Source: Mangrovivirga cuniculi (GTDB taxonomy: Bacteria; Bacteroidota; Bacteroidia; Cytophagales; Cyclobacteriaceae). From it: a stretch of 64,000 bases of DNA. Under the pieces are notes generated by a model. The model searched no databases and was not told the DNA's origin. It worked only from the letters and a program-made list of their open reading frames with translations. Positions 37,430 to 47,334 of the stretch are shown in pieces (position 1 is the first letter of the stretch; the number at the start of each line of letters is the position of its first letter). The position numbers were made by a program, and so were the translations under genes. The stretch spans positions 3,722,001 to 3,786,000 of the forward strand of contig NZ_CP028923.1 in assembly GCF_005166025.1 (NCBI RefSeq), given 5' to 3'.

Positions 37430-38590
37430 TCTTTAAATAATTAGTTATTAATATAATTTAATAAATAAGGAGTGAATAAAGTGAGGAATTGATTAAGAAA
37501 GTGATGATTTGAAAGGAAATCGAGTCATTTCGCTCGTTTTTTTTGTTGTTAATATGGAGGAGAAATCAGATAGTGAGCGGCAGAAATTTATTTTGTATAG
37601 CACCAGGGAGCTATTGAAAGCTAATATTGTTTTATTATGATACAATCAAAACGGATCTAAGATCCTAAATCATTAATACTTCGAAATACGCTATGCTAAC
37701 ATTTCGAAGAGCTGAATAGATTGCATCAGCAATTTTCTCTGTGTGCTCCGTGGTAAGAATCAAAACAGCTTGCTGTCCCCCCTTGACGACCTCCTACGTC
37801 GGTGTCAGGGTCTGAAGATTTGCGGTGTGTTTTTTTACTCGAGTCAAGGGCAATCCTGTTAATCATTTATAATCAAGGTCAATCCCGGTTCTCCAATTGC
37901 GAGTCAAAATCCAACTGGTACATTCTTTCTCTTTTGAATCTTCTATATAATTTTTAAAGTCTTTTTTCTTGTCCTTTTTTCTTGATAAAAAATGGACCAA
38001 AAAATCAAGACAATATCAAATCTCCTAGCTCGCCATCCTTCCCACCCTCGTGATATTGTCGTTCCTACCGCGCCTTTCTAAGTTTCATTTTATTGGATTG
38101 TAATTACAGTATTCCTTTTGCTTCTCGTTTTCCGAACCTATTGTGACAGCTTTTCTTTATGTCCTAAGCTTCCAGACGACGATCTCCATTCTTCGATGAG
38201 TGGATGAACTGTGTCTATTAAGAAGAATGTTCCCATTGCGATTGATATTAAAACAGCTTGCTGTTTTCTCTGTGTTCTTTGCGTCCTCTGTGGTAAAAAT
38301 TTAAACAGCTTGCTGTTCCTTTGCGTCCTTAGCGCCTTTGCGGTGTACTTTTTTACTCGAGTCAAGGGCAATCCTGTTAATCATTTATAATCAAGGTCAA
38401 TCCCGGTTCTCCAATTGCGAGTCAAGAGCAATCCTATCATCCTATTTATTCCTAAGAATCCTAGTTCAGACATCTTCGAGTCAAGCATATCAATAACCAA
38501 TAACCTAATCTCCAATAACTATTCATCTAATCTCTAATTTGTTCACATAAAATACAGACTAAATGATGGAATTAAGCCAAATAAAAATTC
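37430..38590 (+). repeat. Interspersed repeat block upstream of the second DUF4157 gene
   Basis: No gene was found. It contains a REP-like arm pair TTCGAAAT/ATTTCGAA (37680-37713), then palindrome copies near 37761, 38251 and 38302. Hairpin arms TCTTGAT and ATCAAGA lie at about 37980-38010, and the second stem GACAATATC (38009-38017) with GATATTGTC (38052-38060) is exactly complementary. The AT-rich 'ccaataac' repeat lies at 38485-38540. The order of elements closely parallels the block before the first DUF4157 gene. Confidence 0.85.
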
Positions 38591-38598
38591 AAACCCCT

Positions 38599-38630
38599 AT
38601 TGGAATATAGTCTCCAAACTTATACTTTTG
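38599..38630 (+). promoter_or_regulatory. Promoter of the second DUF4157 gene
   Basis: ATTG (38599-38602), 20 bases, TACTTTTG (38623-38630) repeats the promoter of the first DUF4157 gene with the same spacing. The expected transcript start is near 38637, about 20 bases before the GTG at 38658. Confidence 0.6.
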
Positions 38631-38657
38631 TTTACTTCAACCATTACATTTTTTTCA

Positions 38658-40676
38658 GTGGAATACGCAAAAAAAGAAGATCGAAACAACCAGCGATCTA
38701 AGCAACCCGATAAAAACAATAAAAATAAAACACTACAGCTCCTGAAAAGCGGTGCTTTGAATATTGGTAATGATGGTCCGGCACCTGGATCACAGCCCAG
38801 GAAATCATCCCTTTCCGGTAATGTAAAGCAAAAAATGGAAAATTCATTTGGTACTAGTTTTTCCGATGTGAATGTACACAAAGATTCTCCGGAGGCAACT
38901 AATATGGGTGCAAAGGCCTTTGCACAGGGAAATGATGTCCATTTTGCCCCAGGCCAGTACAACCCTGAAAGTAAATCTGGCCAGGAATTGATCGGTCATG
39001 AGCTTACTCATGTAGTTCAGCAAAAACAAGGAAGAGTAAAAGCTACAACCCAGGCTAAAGGAGCGGCGGTCAATGATGATTCGGCCTTAGAAAAAGAAGC
39101 TGATGTGATGGGGCGTAAAGCTGCAAAAGGAGAGCCTGCTAAAGTAAGTGGATTAGGTAGTGGAGTGCAGAAGAAGAATGATGATGAAAAGGTAATTGAG
39201 GAATTAAATAATAGAGCTCAGGGCAATGAAGAATATGATTATCAGTATAATTATAAAGAAGCTAAAAATAAAGCCAAAGAAAGAGCAGACGGTTATTTTG
39301 AAAATGCTTATGGTGAAGAAAACATGGGTAGTTTTCTTTTTACAAATATAATAAGAGATACAAAAACCATCTATGATAGAATAAAGTCAGGTCAAAACTC
39401 AGCCATTACAGCTATAGAATCCTCTATTGAGGATGAAAAACAAAAAATGCTAATTTACAAAACTGCTTTAATTGGCTTAGCATCAATTGTTGCTGCCTGG
39501 GCCCCATTAGCTTCAGCTGGAATAGCCTCTGTACAGTCAAGGTTATTTTCAAAAATCAGCTCACAATTGGGCAAGGGAGTAACACTTAAGAGTTTGAAAA
39601 TACCCACTTATGCAAAAATGATACAAGCATTTGGAGAAAATAAAATGGTTGGACCATGGATGTCTACTATCTCAACAATAAATGTCTTTGCCAACACCTT
39701 TAAAAGTAAATATGAATCTCCAAAAGATGCCATTGACAAAAGTTTAAACTTAATGAGCGACAGAACAGGATATGCAGTTGCTGCCTTAATTCTGGAAATG
39801 AGCCAAGTGGCAAAAAGTACACCTAAATCCCAACTATCACCTGATGAAATAGGTGACCTTCGTACTGAGTTAGAAATAGCTATTTTAAGAACCATTTTCC
39901 CGGAATATTCTAATATAATTTCAGATACTGGCAGATTTGACCAAATTCATGAATTAGCAAAAACACAATTTCTTAAAAATATTATTATTAATTCTGGTGA
40001 GATTTCTAAAAGTCAATTTAGAGATTCCTGGGATGAAATAGAAGGCAATAAAAATAAAGAAGGATCAAGCATTGTTAAACATGCCTTAAATGCGCTTGGT
40101 GGGGAAAAAGCTTTAGCAGATGAATTAAAGAATCCTTATGAGTTTGCTTATGGTTCCTTAAATTCATCTCTTGCTCATTTAGGCCTAGAAATTAATACTA
40201 CTTCTGAAAATAAAATAAAATCTAGAAACCAAGATTTTCTGGCTACTAAGAGAGGATTTCATGTTTTTATAAAAAATCAAGATCTATTTAAAAAGCTCCT
40301 TAACTCCACCCACCTATATAGATCCTTCACTTATGAAGCTAATTCAGGACCTATAAAATCTATGGAAGACAACTATCCTGTTGAAGAATCTGGCTTAATT
40401 GTTACAAATAGTATTACCAAATATGGTTTTGATTTTGAAGATGTTAATTTTGATAATATGGAAGTATGGATAAAGCCATCGCAACAAACATCTATGCTTG
40501 AAGGAAAGATAATAGACTTTAACTCATTTGATCTGAAATTTGACTCTTCGGGAATGGCTGATGTTTATAAATGTAAAATAACCTCTCATAGTGGGTATGG
40601 AGGAAGTTTACCACCTTTTACTCATCATGGCAAACACCCTGTAAATGGTCGAAATAAAATCAGAGTAATATTCTAG
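38658..40676 (+). CDS. DUF4157 (eCIS core) protein with unassigned C-terminal tail, effector candidate
   Basis: About 672 residues. The first 160 or so are nearly the same as those of the DUF4157-HET-C protein ('[20 protein letters not shown]', '[10 protein letters not shown]' with His114-Glu-x-x-His118), then the two diverge fully. The tail has a hydrophobic stretch (about 265-290, '[20 protein letters not shown]'), a helical middle and a beta-rich end ('[19 protein letters not shown]'). No toxin family is recognised. GTG 38658 is chosen because it aligns with TTG 31771 and follows the conserved promoter. A lipoprotein gene starts 31 bases downstream on the same strand. Confidence 0.75.
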   Translation: MEYAKKEDRNNQRSKQPDKNNKNKTLQLLKSGALNIGNDGPAPGSQPRKSSLSGNVKQKMENSFGTSFSDVNVHKDSPEATNMGAKAFAQGNDVHFAPGQYNPESKSGQELIGHELTHVVQQKQGRVKATTQAKGAAVNDDSALEKEADVMGRKAAKGEPAKVSGLGSGVQKKNDDEKVIEELNNRAQGNEEYDYQYNYKEAKNKAKERADGYFENAYGEENMGSFLFTNIIRDTKTIYDRIKSGQNSAITAIESSIEDEKQKMLIYKTALIGLASIVAAWAPLASAGIASVQSRLFSKISSQLGKGVTLKSLKIPTYAKMIQAFGENKMVGPWMSTISTINVFANTFKSKYESPKDAIDKSLNLMSDRTGYAVAALILEMSQVAKSTPKSQLSPDEIGDLRTELEIAILRTIFPEYSNIISDTGRFDQIHELAKTQFLKNIIINSGEISKSQFRDSWDEIEGNKNKEGSSIVKHALNALGGEKALADELKNPYEFAYGSLNSSLAHLGLEINTTSENKIKSRNQDFLATKRGFHVFIKNQDLFKKLLNSTHLYRSFTYEANSGPIKSMEDNYPVEESGLIVTNSITKYGFDFEDVNFDNMEVWIKPSQQTSMLEGKIIDFNSFDLKFDSSGMADVYKCKITSHSGYGGSLPPFTHHGKHPVNGRNKIRVIF

Positions 40677-40707
40677 AACGATAATATTTCACTTTATTTT
40701 TTTAAAA

Positions 40708-41868
40708 ATGATATACAGACTACTACTCATTTTTTGTATTGTTATATTAATAATTGGATGCACTAATAAGAACGATAATCAAGAGAATCATAATAACTTT
40801 CGAATTGAAAACCGAAACAATGGATTGATCGGAGGAGGTTTCAATACATATTATGTTTCCCCTGCTGATAGCAATGTATGGTTACTAAATAATCCATTGG
40901 CTGCAGATGCTTTCACCACTAACGCGGGTATTACCTGGGAATATTTAAAATGGCCAACTCAAACATCTGGCACGAGCATTTTAAATAGTAAGGGAAATAT
41001 TTTACGAATAGCCAAGGATAAAATTTATAAACTGGATGTATACGAAAACAAAACCAGTGAAATAGCAATTCCTGATTCAGTTAGTTCTACTTCATTTTAT
41101 CTACTTGGTCATCATGGTTATGTTATAATTTATAATACTGACAATAATAAATATCTTTTTCCTGGTGCAGATCTTACGGCTACACCTGTTCCTATTAGTC
41201 AGCAATACGAAGACAGCTTGAAAAGCGTCATCATTAATACCCAAAAGAAAATTTATTCTGACTCTAGCTTTTTGACTATGAATTCCGGCCATTTATTTTA
41301 TAAAAATCCGGAAACAGGAAAGTGGGAAAAAAGAATGAATGGATTAAATAAACCTCAAATAACACATTTGCTACAACAAAATGTTAATTCTGAAACGGTT
41401 TATGCGATTGAATGGGATAATCCAAGGTGGTATCACAAAAATTACTACTATGTTTATGAAACTAATAATTTTGGGAAAAGCTGGGCTTTAATCGATAGTA
41501 CTGATAATTTAAACAACCTCATTTCAAACAACAAATTAAAGAAAGCACACGATTTTACTGATTCTAGAATCAATATCCCAAAACAGGCCTTTACTGCAAG
41601 TCTAGATGTAAATGATAGCTTAAAATTCTATAGAAAAAATGACAGAATTCACATAGAGAGTGATGAGAGCATATACACCTATATAAATAGACCCCTTAAA
41701 AATAATACCCTTTCTACTATTACACCTGAAACATTAGGTATTAATGATTATCCTTCTTACGCTTTTATAGTTGAAAATGATTCAATTCAGGTTTTATTCG
41801 CAAACAAAAATGGAGGTATAGGCTATTTTAAAAGTCCATTAAAAGGAAAACTAAAAAATTCAAAATAA
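40708..41868 (+). CDS. Lipoprotein with Asp-box (BNR-like) repeats
   Basis: A 386-residue lipoprotein (signal then 'ILIIGC', Cys18). Two segments match the Asp-box pattern of sialidase/BNR beta-propellers: 'TTNAGITWEYL' (about 71-81) and 'TNNFGKSWALI' (about 253-263). The catalytic residues of sialidases are not apparent, so a binding propeller is more likely. It lies 31 bases after the second DUF4157 gene on the same strand and is probably co-transcribed, which makes it a candidate partner or immunity protein for that effector, by inference. Confidence 0.7.
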   Translation: MIYRLLLIFCIVILIIGCTNKNDNQENHNNFRIENRNNGLIGGGFNTYYVSPADSNVWLLNNPLAADAFTTNAGITWEYLKWPTQTSGTSILNSKGNILRIAKDKIYKLDVYENKTSEIAIPDSVSSTSFYLLGHHGYVIIYNTDNNKYLFPGADLTATPVPISQQYEDSLKSVIINTQKKIYSDSSFLTMNSGHLFYKNPETGKWEKRMNGLNKPQITHLLQQNVNSETVYAIEWDNPRWYHKNYYYVYETNNFGKSWALIDSTDNLNNLISNNKLKKAHDFTDSRINIPKQAFTASLDVNDSLKFYRKNDRIHIESDESIYTYINRPLKNNTLSTITPETLGINDYPSYAFIVENDSIQVLFANKNGGIGYFKSPLKGKLKNSK

Positions 41869-42430
41869 CCAATAGTCTTTTTATTATAATTCACCGCCCT
41901 GGTTCGTGTCCCCACGAACCAGTTAATACGGATCTAGGATCCTCTTTTATTAGAGCTACTGATGATAAATGTCAGCATAATTACTTTGAAATTCGCTATC
42001 GCTAACATCTCGAAGAGCTTTATAAATTACGTCAGCAATTCTTTACGACCTTTGCGTCTTTGCGATGTATTTTAAAATTTAATTTTTTCATTAGACAGAT
42101 CTCCCCATGACGTCTTCCTGTCGTCAGTGTTAGAGTCCATGACTCACCACAAGCAATAAACTTACGATGACGATAAGAGTGATGCTTCAACAGCATAATG
42201 AAATTAATAACCAATCTCCATTAACTAATAACTTAATTGCCCATTCTCTATTGCCGCCCTGGTTCGTGTCCTCACGAACCAGTTAAGTCGAGTCTCATAT
42301 CGTATCTATTCAATCTACTGATAAAAATGTCAGCATAATTGATTCGAGATGCGCTACGCTAACATCTCGAAGAGCTTCAATATTTAATAACTAATCACTT
42401 AATCTCTAATAACTATTTTGAACACTTTAA
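41869..42430 (+). repeat. Two REP-like composite elements with hairpins
   Basis: No gene was found. Copy 1 has stem CTGGTTCGTG with CACGAACCAG at 41899-41922, then 'cggatctaggatcc', then a diverged 'cgctatcgctaacatctcg' arm. Copy 2 has the same stem at 42259-42282 and the second hairpin TTCGAGATG with CATCTCGAA near 42341-42370. Between them lie a 'cctttgcgtctttgcgatg' word and AT-rich 'ccaatctccattaac' repeats. Confidence 0.85.
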
Positions 42431-42437
42431 AATAAAA

Positions 42438-42464
42438 AAGACAGCCAATCCGTGCTGCCTTTTC
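42438..42464 (-). terminator. Terminator of the T9SS cargo gene
   Basis: On the minus strand GGCAGC and GCTGTC (one G:T pair) form a short stem with flanking A and T runs, followed by TTTTTT. It lies about 30 bases past the stop of the 1166-residue secreted protein gene. Confidence 0.6.
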
Positions 42465-42492
42465 TAATCAACACTCAATTCAAATCTAAACT

Positions 42493-45400
42493 CTAACGAA
42501 TTACCGCAAATCGTTTAATTATTGGTAATTGATTTTTTTCTGAACTTATTTTTAAATAATAAACTCCTACCGCAAATTTGTTTACCCCTATAGTTTGATC
42601 TCTTTCTCTTAAGGCTCCCTCTTTGATTAATGAGCCATCCAAACTGTAAATTTCATATTGTACTTCTCCTGAAATGTTAGATGGCCTTTTAACACTGATT
42701 AAATTTCTTGCTGGGTTTGGGTAAATAAGAAAATATTCTCCTACCCTTTCATTATCAATTCCTGTGATAATATTCGGAGGTGGTAGATTATTTATTTTAA
42801 CTGATGCTCCCTGAACAATTTCCTTAGTCTGCTCTATATCCTGGGCACGAAACAGATATGCCACGAACTCATAATCTGCATTCAGATCAAGATCACTATA
42901 ATAATCTGTCATGTAGGTTAAATGAACTACTTTTTCTACTGTATCTACTGCTGTCCAATCTCTTTGAATTGTGATGCCACCTGCATTAGGGATAAATTCT
43001 CTCAGGATATTTTTATATTCATAACCATCCAGTATTAATGATTTTTGAACTAAGCCAACCATTAAAACCAGGTCTCCTTCAAAATCTTCAGCGGTAATAT
43101 TTTTAGTGATCCTGGCTGTTAGGCTAATACTGTCCGCATATTCAGTTTTTTTAAGTTCAAGATTAAAGGGTGCGAAAATTAATGATTTGCGATCATAAGT
43201 ATCCCTTCCAAAATCATACTGAAATACAGGAAAATCAAAGCTAATATTGAACGCACCATCAAAGACTGTCCTGGGAGCTCTATCTATACCATAATGCAAT
43301 CTCTTAGCACTAAAGTCTGCTGGATTTAATTGATTAACAGGATCTCCCGGAATATCAGCAATGTGATAGCGGATATCGATTACCTGATCCTCTTTACCCT
43401 CTAAAAAATTGTTTAAATATTGATCTGCTTGTTCATAATGTTCGGAGTGAATATTGGTGAACGTTTCAATTACCATTTTTCGATTTCTCTCTACTATAGA
43501 AAACTCATCAATTGCAAATCCACTCAATGTATCATCGATCGGATTGTCTGCGTTTGAACCAAAGGAAAATCTAAACTTTACGGGATTGCCCGCAGATACC
43601 TGTTCATCCCTAAGCGTATTGAGTTGATAAGCAGCCTGTTGCCAGTCAAATTCTCCGGTCCACCCTTCTTTATCTGTATTATTTTCATCTGTACCCGGAG
43701 ATCCCAGTAAGTTCTTTTCATTATACCAACCCAATCCATTGTCAAGCTTACCGAACTTATGCCAATTTCTACCTCCGTCAATTGTGTATTCTACGATCAC
43801 ACCATCAGCCTGATGATCAGTATCTGATGCGATTTTCAAATCCATCATTGGATTATTGGTTTCACCAAGGATAAAACAAGGAGATTCCAAATATGAGTTT
43901 TCAGAGTTGTAGTATGAACCACTATTTTTATTCGTAACCCATACTCCTGCTTTACCTTTAAACAGATCATTCTCCAGCCAACTTGAATTATTTTCATTTC
44001 TGATTTGCCCACTTGAAATCCATCCCGGGTAAACATTATCGTCAAAAGTCTCAAAGTAATTAAATACATCTATCACTGGCTGAATAAAAACTTTCCTGGT
44101 AACAGATGATTCACATCCTGCTTTGGTAGCTACTGATAGAGTAATTGAATCCATTCCATTAGAAGTAAAGGTATGATTTAACACCTTCTGTGATATTTCA
44201 TTACCATTATTTATTTTCCAATTCCAGGAAGCTATTTGAGATTCAGGAAGAATATCTGAGTTTAACAGCTCTGGTACCAACTCAGTATTTTGTCCGGAAC
44301 ACCCTCCGAAATACGAGAAGTCAATTTCAGGATATGCGGTGATATTGATGAATTTATTATCCGATTTTCCTACACATCCTTCCTTACTGGTTACTTTCAA
44401 ACTTACAGAGTAAGCACTTTCCCTATCGAAAGTTCTGGAATCTATTTTGTTAGTAAGGGAATCACCATCTCCGAATCTCCATAAATAGGATGCTCCCTCA
44501 ATTTCGGTACCCGGAGAAGTAAAAGTCACCTCTTCTCCCACACAAGCTTTTTCAGGAAATTCTGTTTGAGCTAATGGAAGTGCTACTACTTCTAAAGAAA
44601 TCTCATTAGATTCCTGTGAACAAAACCTGTAATCTGTATTATCCTCATTGTATGAATATTTAAATGTATAAGTACCTTCTGGAAATGTTGATGGTATAAA
44701 CTCATCTGTAGGAAAAGATTTATATTCTCCTCCTTCATAATTAAATTTTAAAATTCCTTTTGTTGAATCAGGTTCAATATTATTATTTAAACCTTCAAAG
44801 TCATTCGAAAAATAAACAGGAGTATCATTGTTTTTGCAAAAAGCAGGTGATTCATCAGATATAGATAAAACAGGTAAAGGATCATTTCTGGTATAAATAT
44901 ATGATGCAGTAATTGGATATGTAGTATCGTAAATATCTCCGTCATTATACTTTGTTTTACACTCTGCCGTACCAGTGACTTTTTTTACCCTTCTTCTACT
45001 TCCTGCAATTTTCAAATATAGATAGCTTACATCTGATGGCAGATTAGAAGGAATGGTAGCGCTACCAACCCACCATCCATCTGCATCTTTTGAATAAGTA
45101 ACATTAACCTTTTGACTTCCACTATTAAAATATTCCAGGTAAATATTATCTACACTGGTTTGGGTAGTAGTATATGAAATCCCACAGCCATCACTAGTAG
45201 TATATTGAGTTGAAATATACGGGTCAATTTTAAATTTAAAATTATATGTATACCCTGAAGTCACACTTTTGCACAGGAAATTTCTGTTTTTCAATTCAGA
45301 TGCTTCATTAAAAGTAATGTAATTAAAATTGTTGCTATTAACTGTTACAGTCACTTCTACAGGTTCTGCTTTGCATTTAATGTCGGAATGCTGAATATAA

Positions 45401-45993
45401 GGTTGATAGAAAACAGAATTCTGACCAGGGTTAACACGATCAGGATAAAAATATCTATCACCAAAAACCCCATCTCCATAATAAAAATCCGTTGCAACAT
45501 TAGAGTTACTTGAGCCCCCATCAATAAATACCTGGGAATCAGTATTGGAATAAGTATTATCCTGGGCGTCTTTGTCTATTAATGTAAAACTTTCAACTGA
45601 AGGTGTTTCTCTTACGGTAATTGTAAAACCGGAGGCAATTATCTCATCGTCTTCATTCGTATTACCTGAGGGGATTACTATTGATAAAATATGGTCACCA
45701 GGAGAGGCTTGGTTATTTATAACTTTAGTTACTTTCAAATAACCATTATTAGCATCTGTAAAATTTAATTGGTGGTAAGTGCTATATGTCTCATCTTTAA
45801 ATCGGTAATTTTCTTCATCACCTCTGTTATAGCCTGTGGGCTTCTCAAAATAAAACGTGACTGAAGAACCTTGACAATAAGTTCCGGCTTGTACGAATTC
45901 ACCTTTTATATTAATTGCATATAATTTCCCATCATTAAATGAAAAAGCAGAAATTGAAAATACGGAACAAATAATAAAAACAAATAACCTCAT
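42493..45993 (-). CDS. T9SS-exported PKD-domain protein
   Basis: A 1166-residue secreted protein. It starts with a signal peptide ('FSISAFSF', cut near 19). Two PKD-like domains are visible ('YLWRFGDGDSLTN' and 'SWNWKINNGNEIS', about 485-660). Next is a jelly-roll-like region with 'GFAIDEFSIVERN'. The C-terminus is a type A T9SS sorting domain ('YPNPARNLISV', 'YEIYSLDGSLIKEG', 'GVYYLKI'). No catalytic motif was found, so adhesion or matrix binding is likely. It starts three bases after the LamG lipoprotein gene, so the two are an operon. Confidence 0.85.
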   Translation of the reverse strand: MRLFVFIICSVFSISAFSFNDGKLYAINIKGEFVQAGTYCQGSSVTFYFEKPTGYNRGDEENYRFKDETYSTYHQLNFTDANNGYLKVTKVINNQASPGDHILSIVIPSGNTNEDDEIIASGFTITVRETPSVESFTLIDKDAQDNTYSNTDSQVFIDGGSSNSNVATDFYYGDGVFGDRYFYPDRVNPGQNSVFYQPYIQHSDIKCKAEPVEVTVTVNSNNFNYITFNEASELKNRNFLCKSVTSGYTYNFKFKIDPYISTQYTTSDGCGISYTTTQTSVDNIYLEYFNSGSQKVNVTYSKDADGWWVGSATIPSNLPSDVSYLYLKIAGSRRRVKKVTGTAECKTKYNDGDIYDTTYPITASYIYTRNDPLPVLSISDESPAFCKNNDTPVYFSNDFEGLNNNIEPDSTKGILKFNYEGGEYKSFPTDEFIPSTFPEGTYTFKYSYNEDNTDYRFCSQESNEISLEVVALPLAQTEFPEKACVGEEVTFTSPGTEIEGASYLWRFGDGDSLTNKIDSRTFDRESAYSVSLKVTSKEGCVGKSDNKFINITAYPEIDFSYFGGCSGQNTELVPELLNSDILPESQIASWNWKINNGNEISQKVLNHTFTSNGMDSITLSVATKAGCESSVTRKVFIQPVIDVFNYFETFDDNVYPGWISSGQIRNENNSSWLENDLFKGKAGVWVTNKNSGSYYNSENSYLESPCFILGETNNPMMDLKIASDTDHQADGVIVEYTIDGGRNWHKFGKLDNGLGWYNEKNLLGSPGTDENNTDKEGWTGEFDWQQAAYQLNTLRDEQVSAGNPVKFRFSFGSNADNPIDDTLSGFAIDEFSIVERNRKMVIETFTNIHSEHYEQADQYLNNFLEGKEDQVIDIRYHIADIPGDPVNQLNPADFSAKRLHYGIDRAPRTVFDGAFNISFDFPVFQYDFGRDTYDRKSLIFAPFNLELKKTEYADSISLTARITKNITAEDFEGDLVLMVGLVQKSLILDGYEYKNILREFIPNAGGITIQRDWTAVDTVEKVVHLTYMTDYYSDLDLNADYEFVAYLFRAQDIEQTKEIVQGASVKINNLPPPNIITGIDNERVGEYFLIYPNPARNLISVKRPSNISGEVQYEIYSLDGSLIKEGALRERDQTIGVNKFAVGVYYLKISSEKNQLPIIKRFAVIR

Positions 45994-45996
45994 ATG

Positions 45997-46761
45997 TTAT
46001 TTAGTAATATTTTGTTTATACAGCTGTTCCACTTCGCTTGGACTTAATAGTCTATTGTAAATAGCGACATCATCCCCCACGCCTTCATAATCCTCCGAAT
46101 TGAATCTGGTTCCAAATAACTCAATTTGACTTCTTGTTTTATACAGATCTTCAGCTTCATTATTAATTCTAGAATTATTTAGATTACCATCTACATAAAT
46201 TTTCGCTTCTCTATTTGCCCGATTGTATGTGAAACAGACATGATGCCATCCCGAAGGATTTGCAAAATACTCCGAGGTAATGTACCAATAATTTCCTCCT
46301 GACATAAGAGCTACAAACCTATTTATATCATTAATAGAATAAGCTAATTGATATGCGTTTGATGTGATGAAATATTCTTCAGTCTTTTTATTCTCGTTTC
46401 TTTCTGCTTTAACCCATAATGAAACCGTAAAATCATTTTCAAATATAAATTTTCCATTATCTGCAAATAAGTACGGTTCAAAATCTGTATAATATGCACT
46501 ATTTGGATTCCCGAATCTGTCTTTAACAAAGTTACCGCTTCCTCCTCTTGCACTAAGATGAGCTGCTGAGTCCCCGGTCCCACTCTCATCATTGAAATTT
46601 CCATTAAATGGATAAAAAGCAACTAGTCCATCGCGGGGAATGTCGATAACTTCTCCTTCATTATCTGGTTTTACTTCTTCTTTAGTACATGATATGTTTA
46701 TTGCGATTAAACATAGTGATAGCACAGCAGCGATACCTGCATTGATTTTAAAAATTCGCAT
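45997..46761 (-). CDS. LamG/concanavalin A-like lipoprotein
   Basis: A 254-residue lipoprotein (signal then 'INISC', Cys25). The body is one LamG-type jelly roll: 'GLVAFYPFNGNFNDESG' (about 45-61), 'FTVSLWVKAERN', 'GWHHVCFTYNRANREAKIYVDG', and the typical end 'GVGDDVAIYNRLLSPSEVEQLY'. Such domains bind sugars or proteins at the surface. It is the first gene of the operon with the T9SS cargo protein. Confidence 0.87.
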   Translation of the reverse strand: MRIFKINAGIAAVLSLCLIAINISCTKEEVKPDNEGEVIDIPRDGLVAFYPFNGNFNDESGTGDSAAHLSARGGSGNFVKDRFGNPNSAYYTDFEPYLFADNGKFIFENDFTVSLWVKAERNENKKTEEYFITSNAYQLAYSINDINRFVALMSGGNYWYITSEYFANPSGWHHVCFTYNRANREAKIYVDGNLNNSRINNEAEDLYKTRSQIELFGTRFNSEDYEGVGDDVAIYNRLLSPSEVEQLYKQNITK

Positions 46762-47334
46762 GTCAATAAAATAGTTTTGGTTGAAAAAAATTCCGACGTA
46801 AATATGAGCGTCTATACTTTTATTTTGAAATATTCGATATCGAAATATTCACTTTTAATATAATTTCTTTATCCTTCATTCTTCATTTGTCAAGATTATT
46901 GGCATTAGCCGTTTATTGGTCAAGGATTATTGGATTTATAAATTGTGTTGAACCGCGATTGAGAGGATTGAAAAAGATTTACCTTGATTTTTAAATCTGT
47001 TGATAAATTATTATCCGGGTATCAATTTACCGCCCTGGTTCGTGTCTCCACGAACCAGTTACGGATCTAAGACCCTATTTTATTATAGGTTCCAGATGCG
47101 CTGCGCTAACATCTGGAACAGCATTTGTGTGGAGTAATTTAACGGCACCAGCGAGACGCTGGCGCCAGAAGCAGACAATTTCGAGTCAAGCGTACTAATA
47201 ACCAATAACCTAATCTCTAATAACTTTTATCATATTCGAGCCAAGTATACTATCAACCAATAACCTAATCTCCAATAACTATTTTCCCACCAAAATTCAC
47301 TAACTTATATAACTATCAAACCATTTACCTTACC
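46762..47334 (+). repeat. REP-like composite and AT-rich repeats
   Basis: No gene was found. A REP stem CTGGTTCGTG with CACGAACCAG lies at 47035-47058. It is followed by 'cggatctaagacc' and a second hairpin CCAGATG with CATCTGG near 47095-47120, which differs from other copies by a compensated change. A GC-rich palindrome CCAGCG/CGCTGG is at 47149-47163. Two AT-rich 'ccaataacctaatctc' repeats lie at 47190-47285. The first 270 bases hold nothing recognised. Confidence 0.8.
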
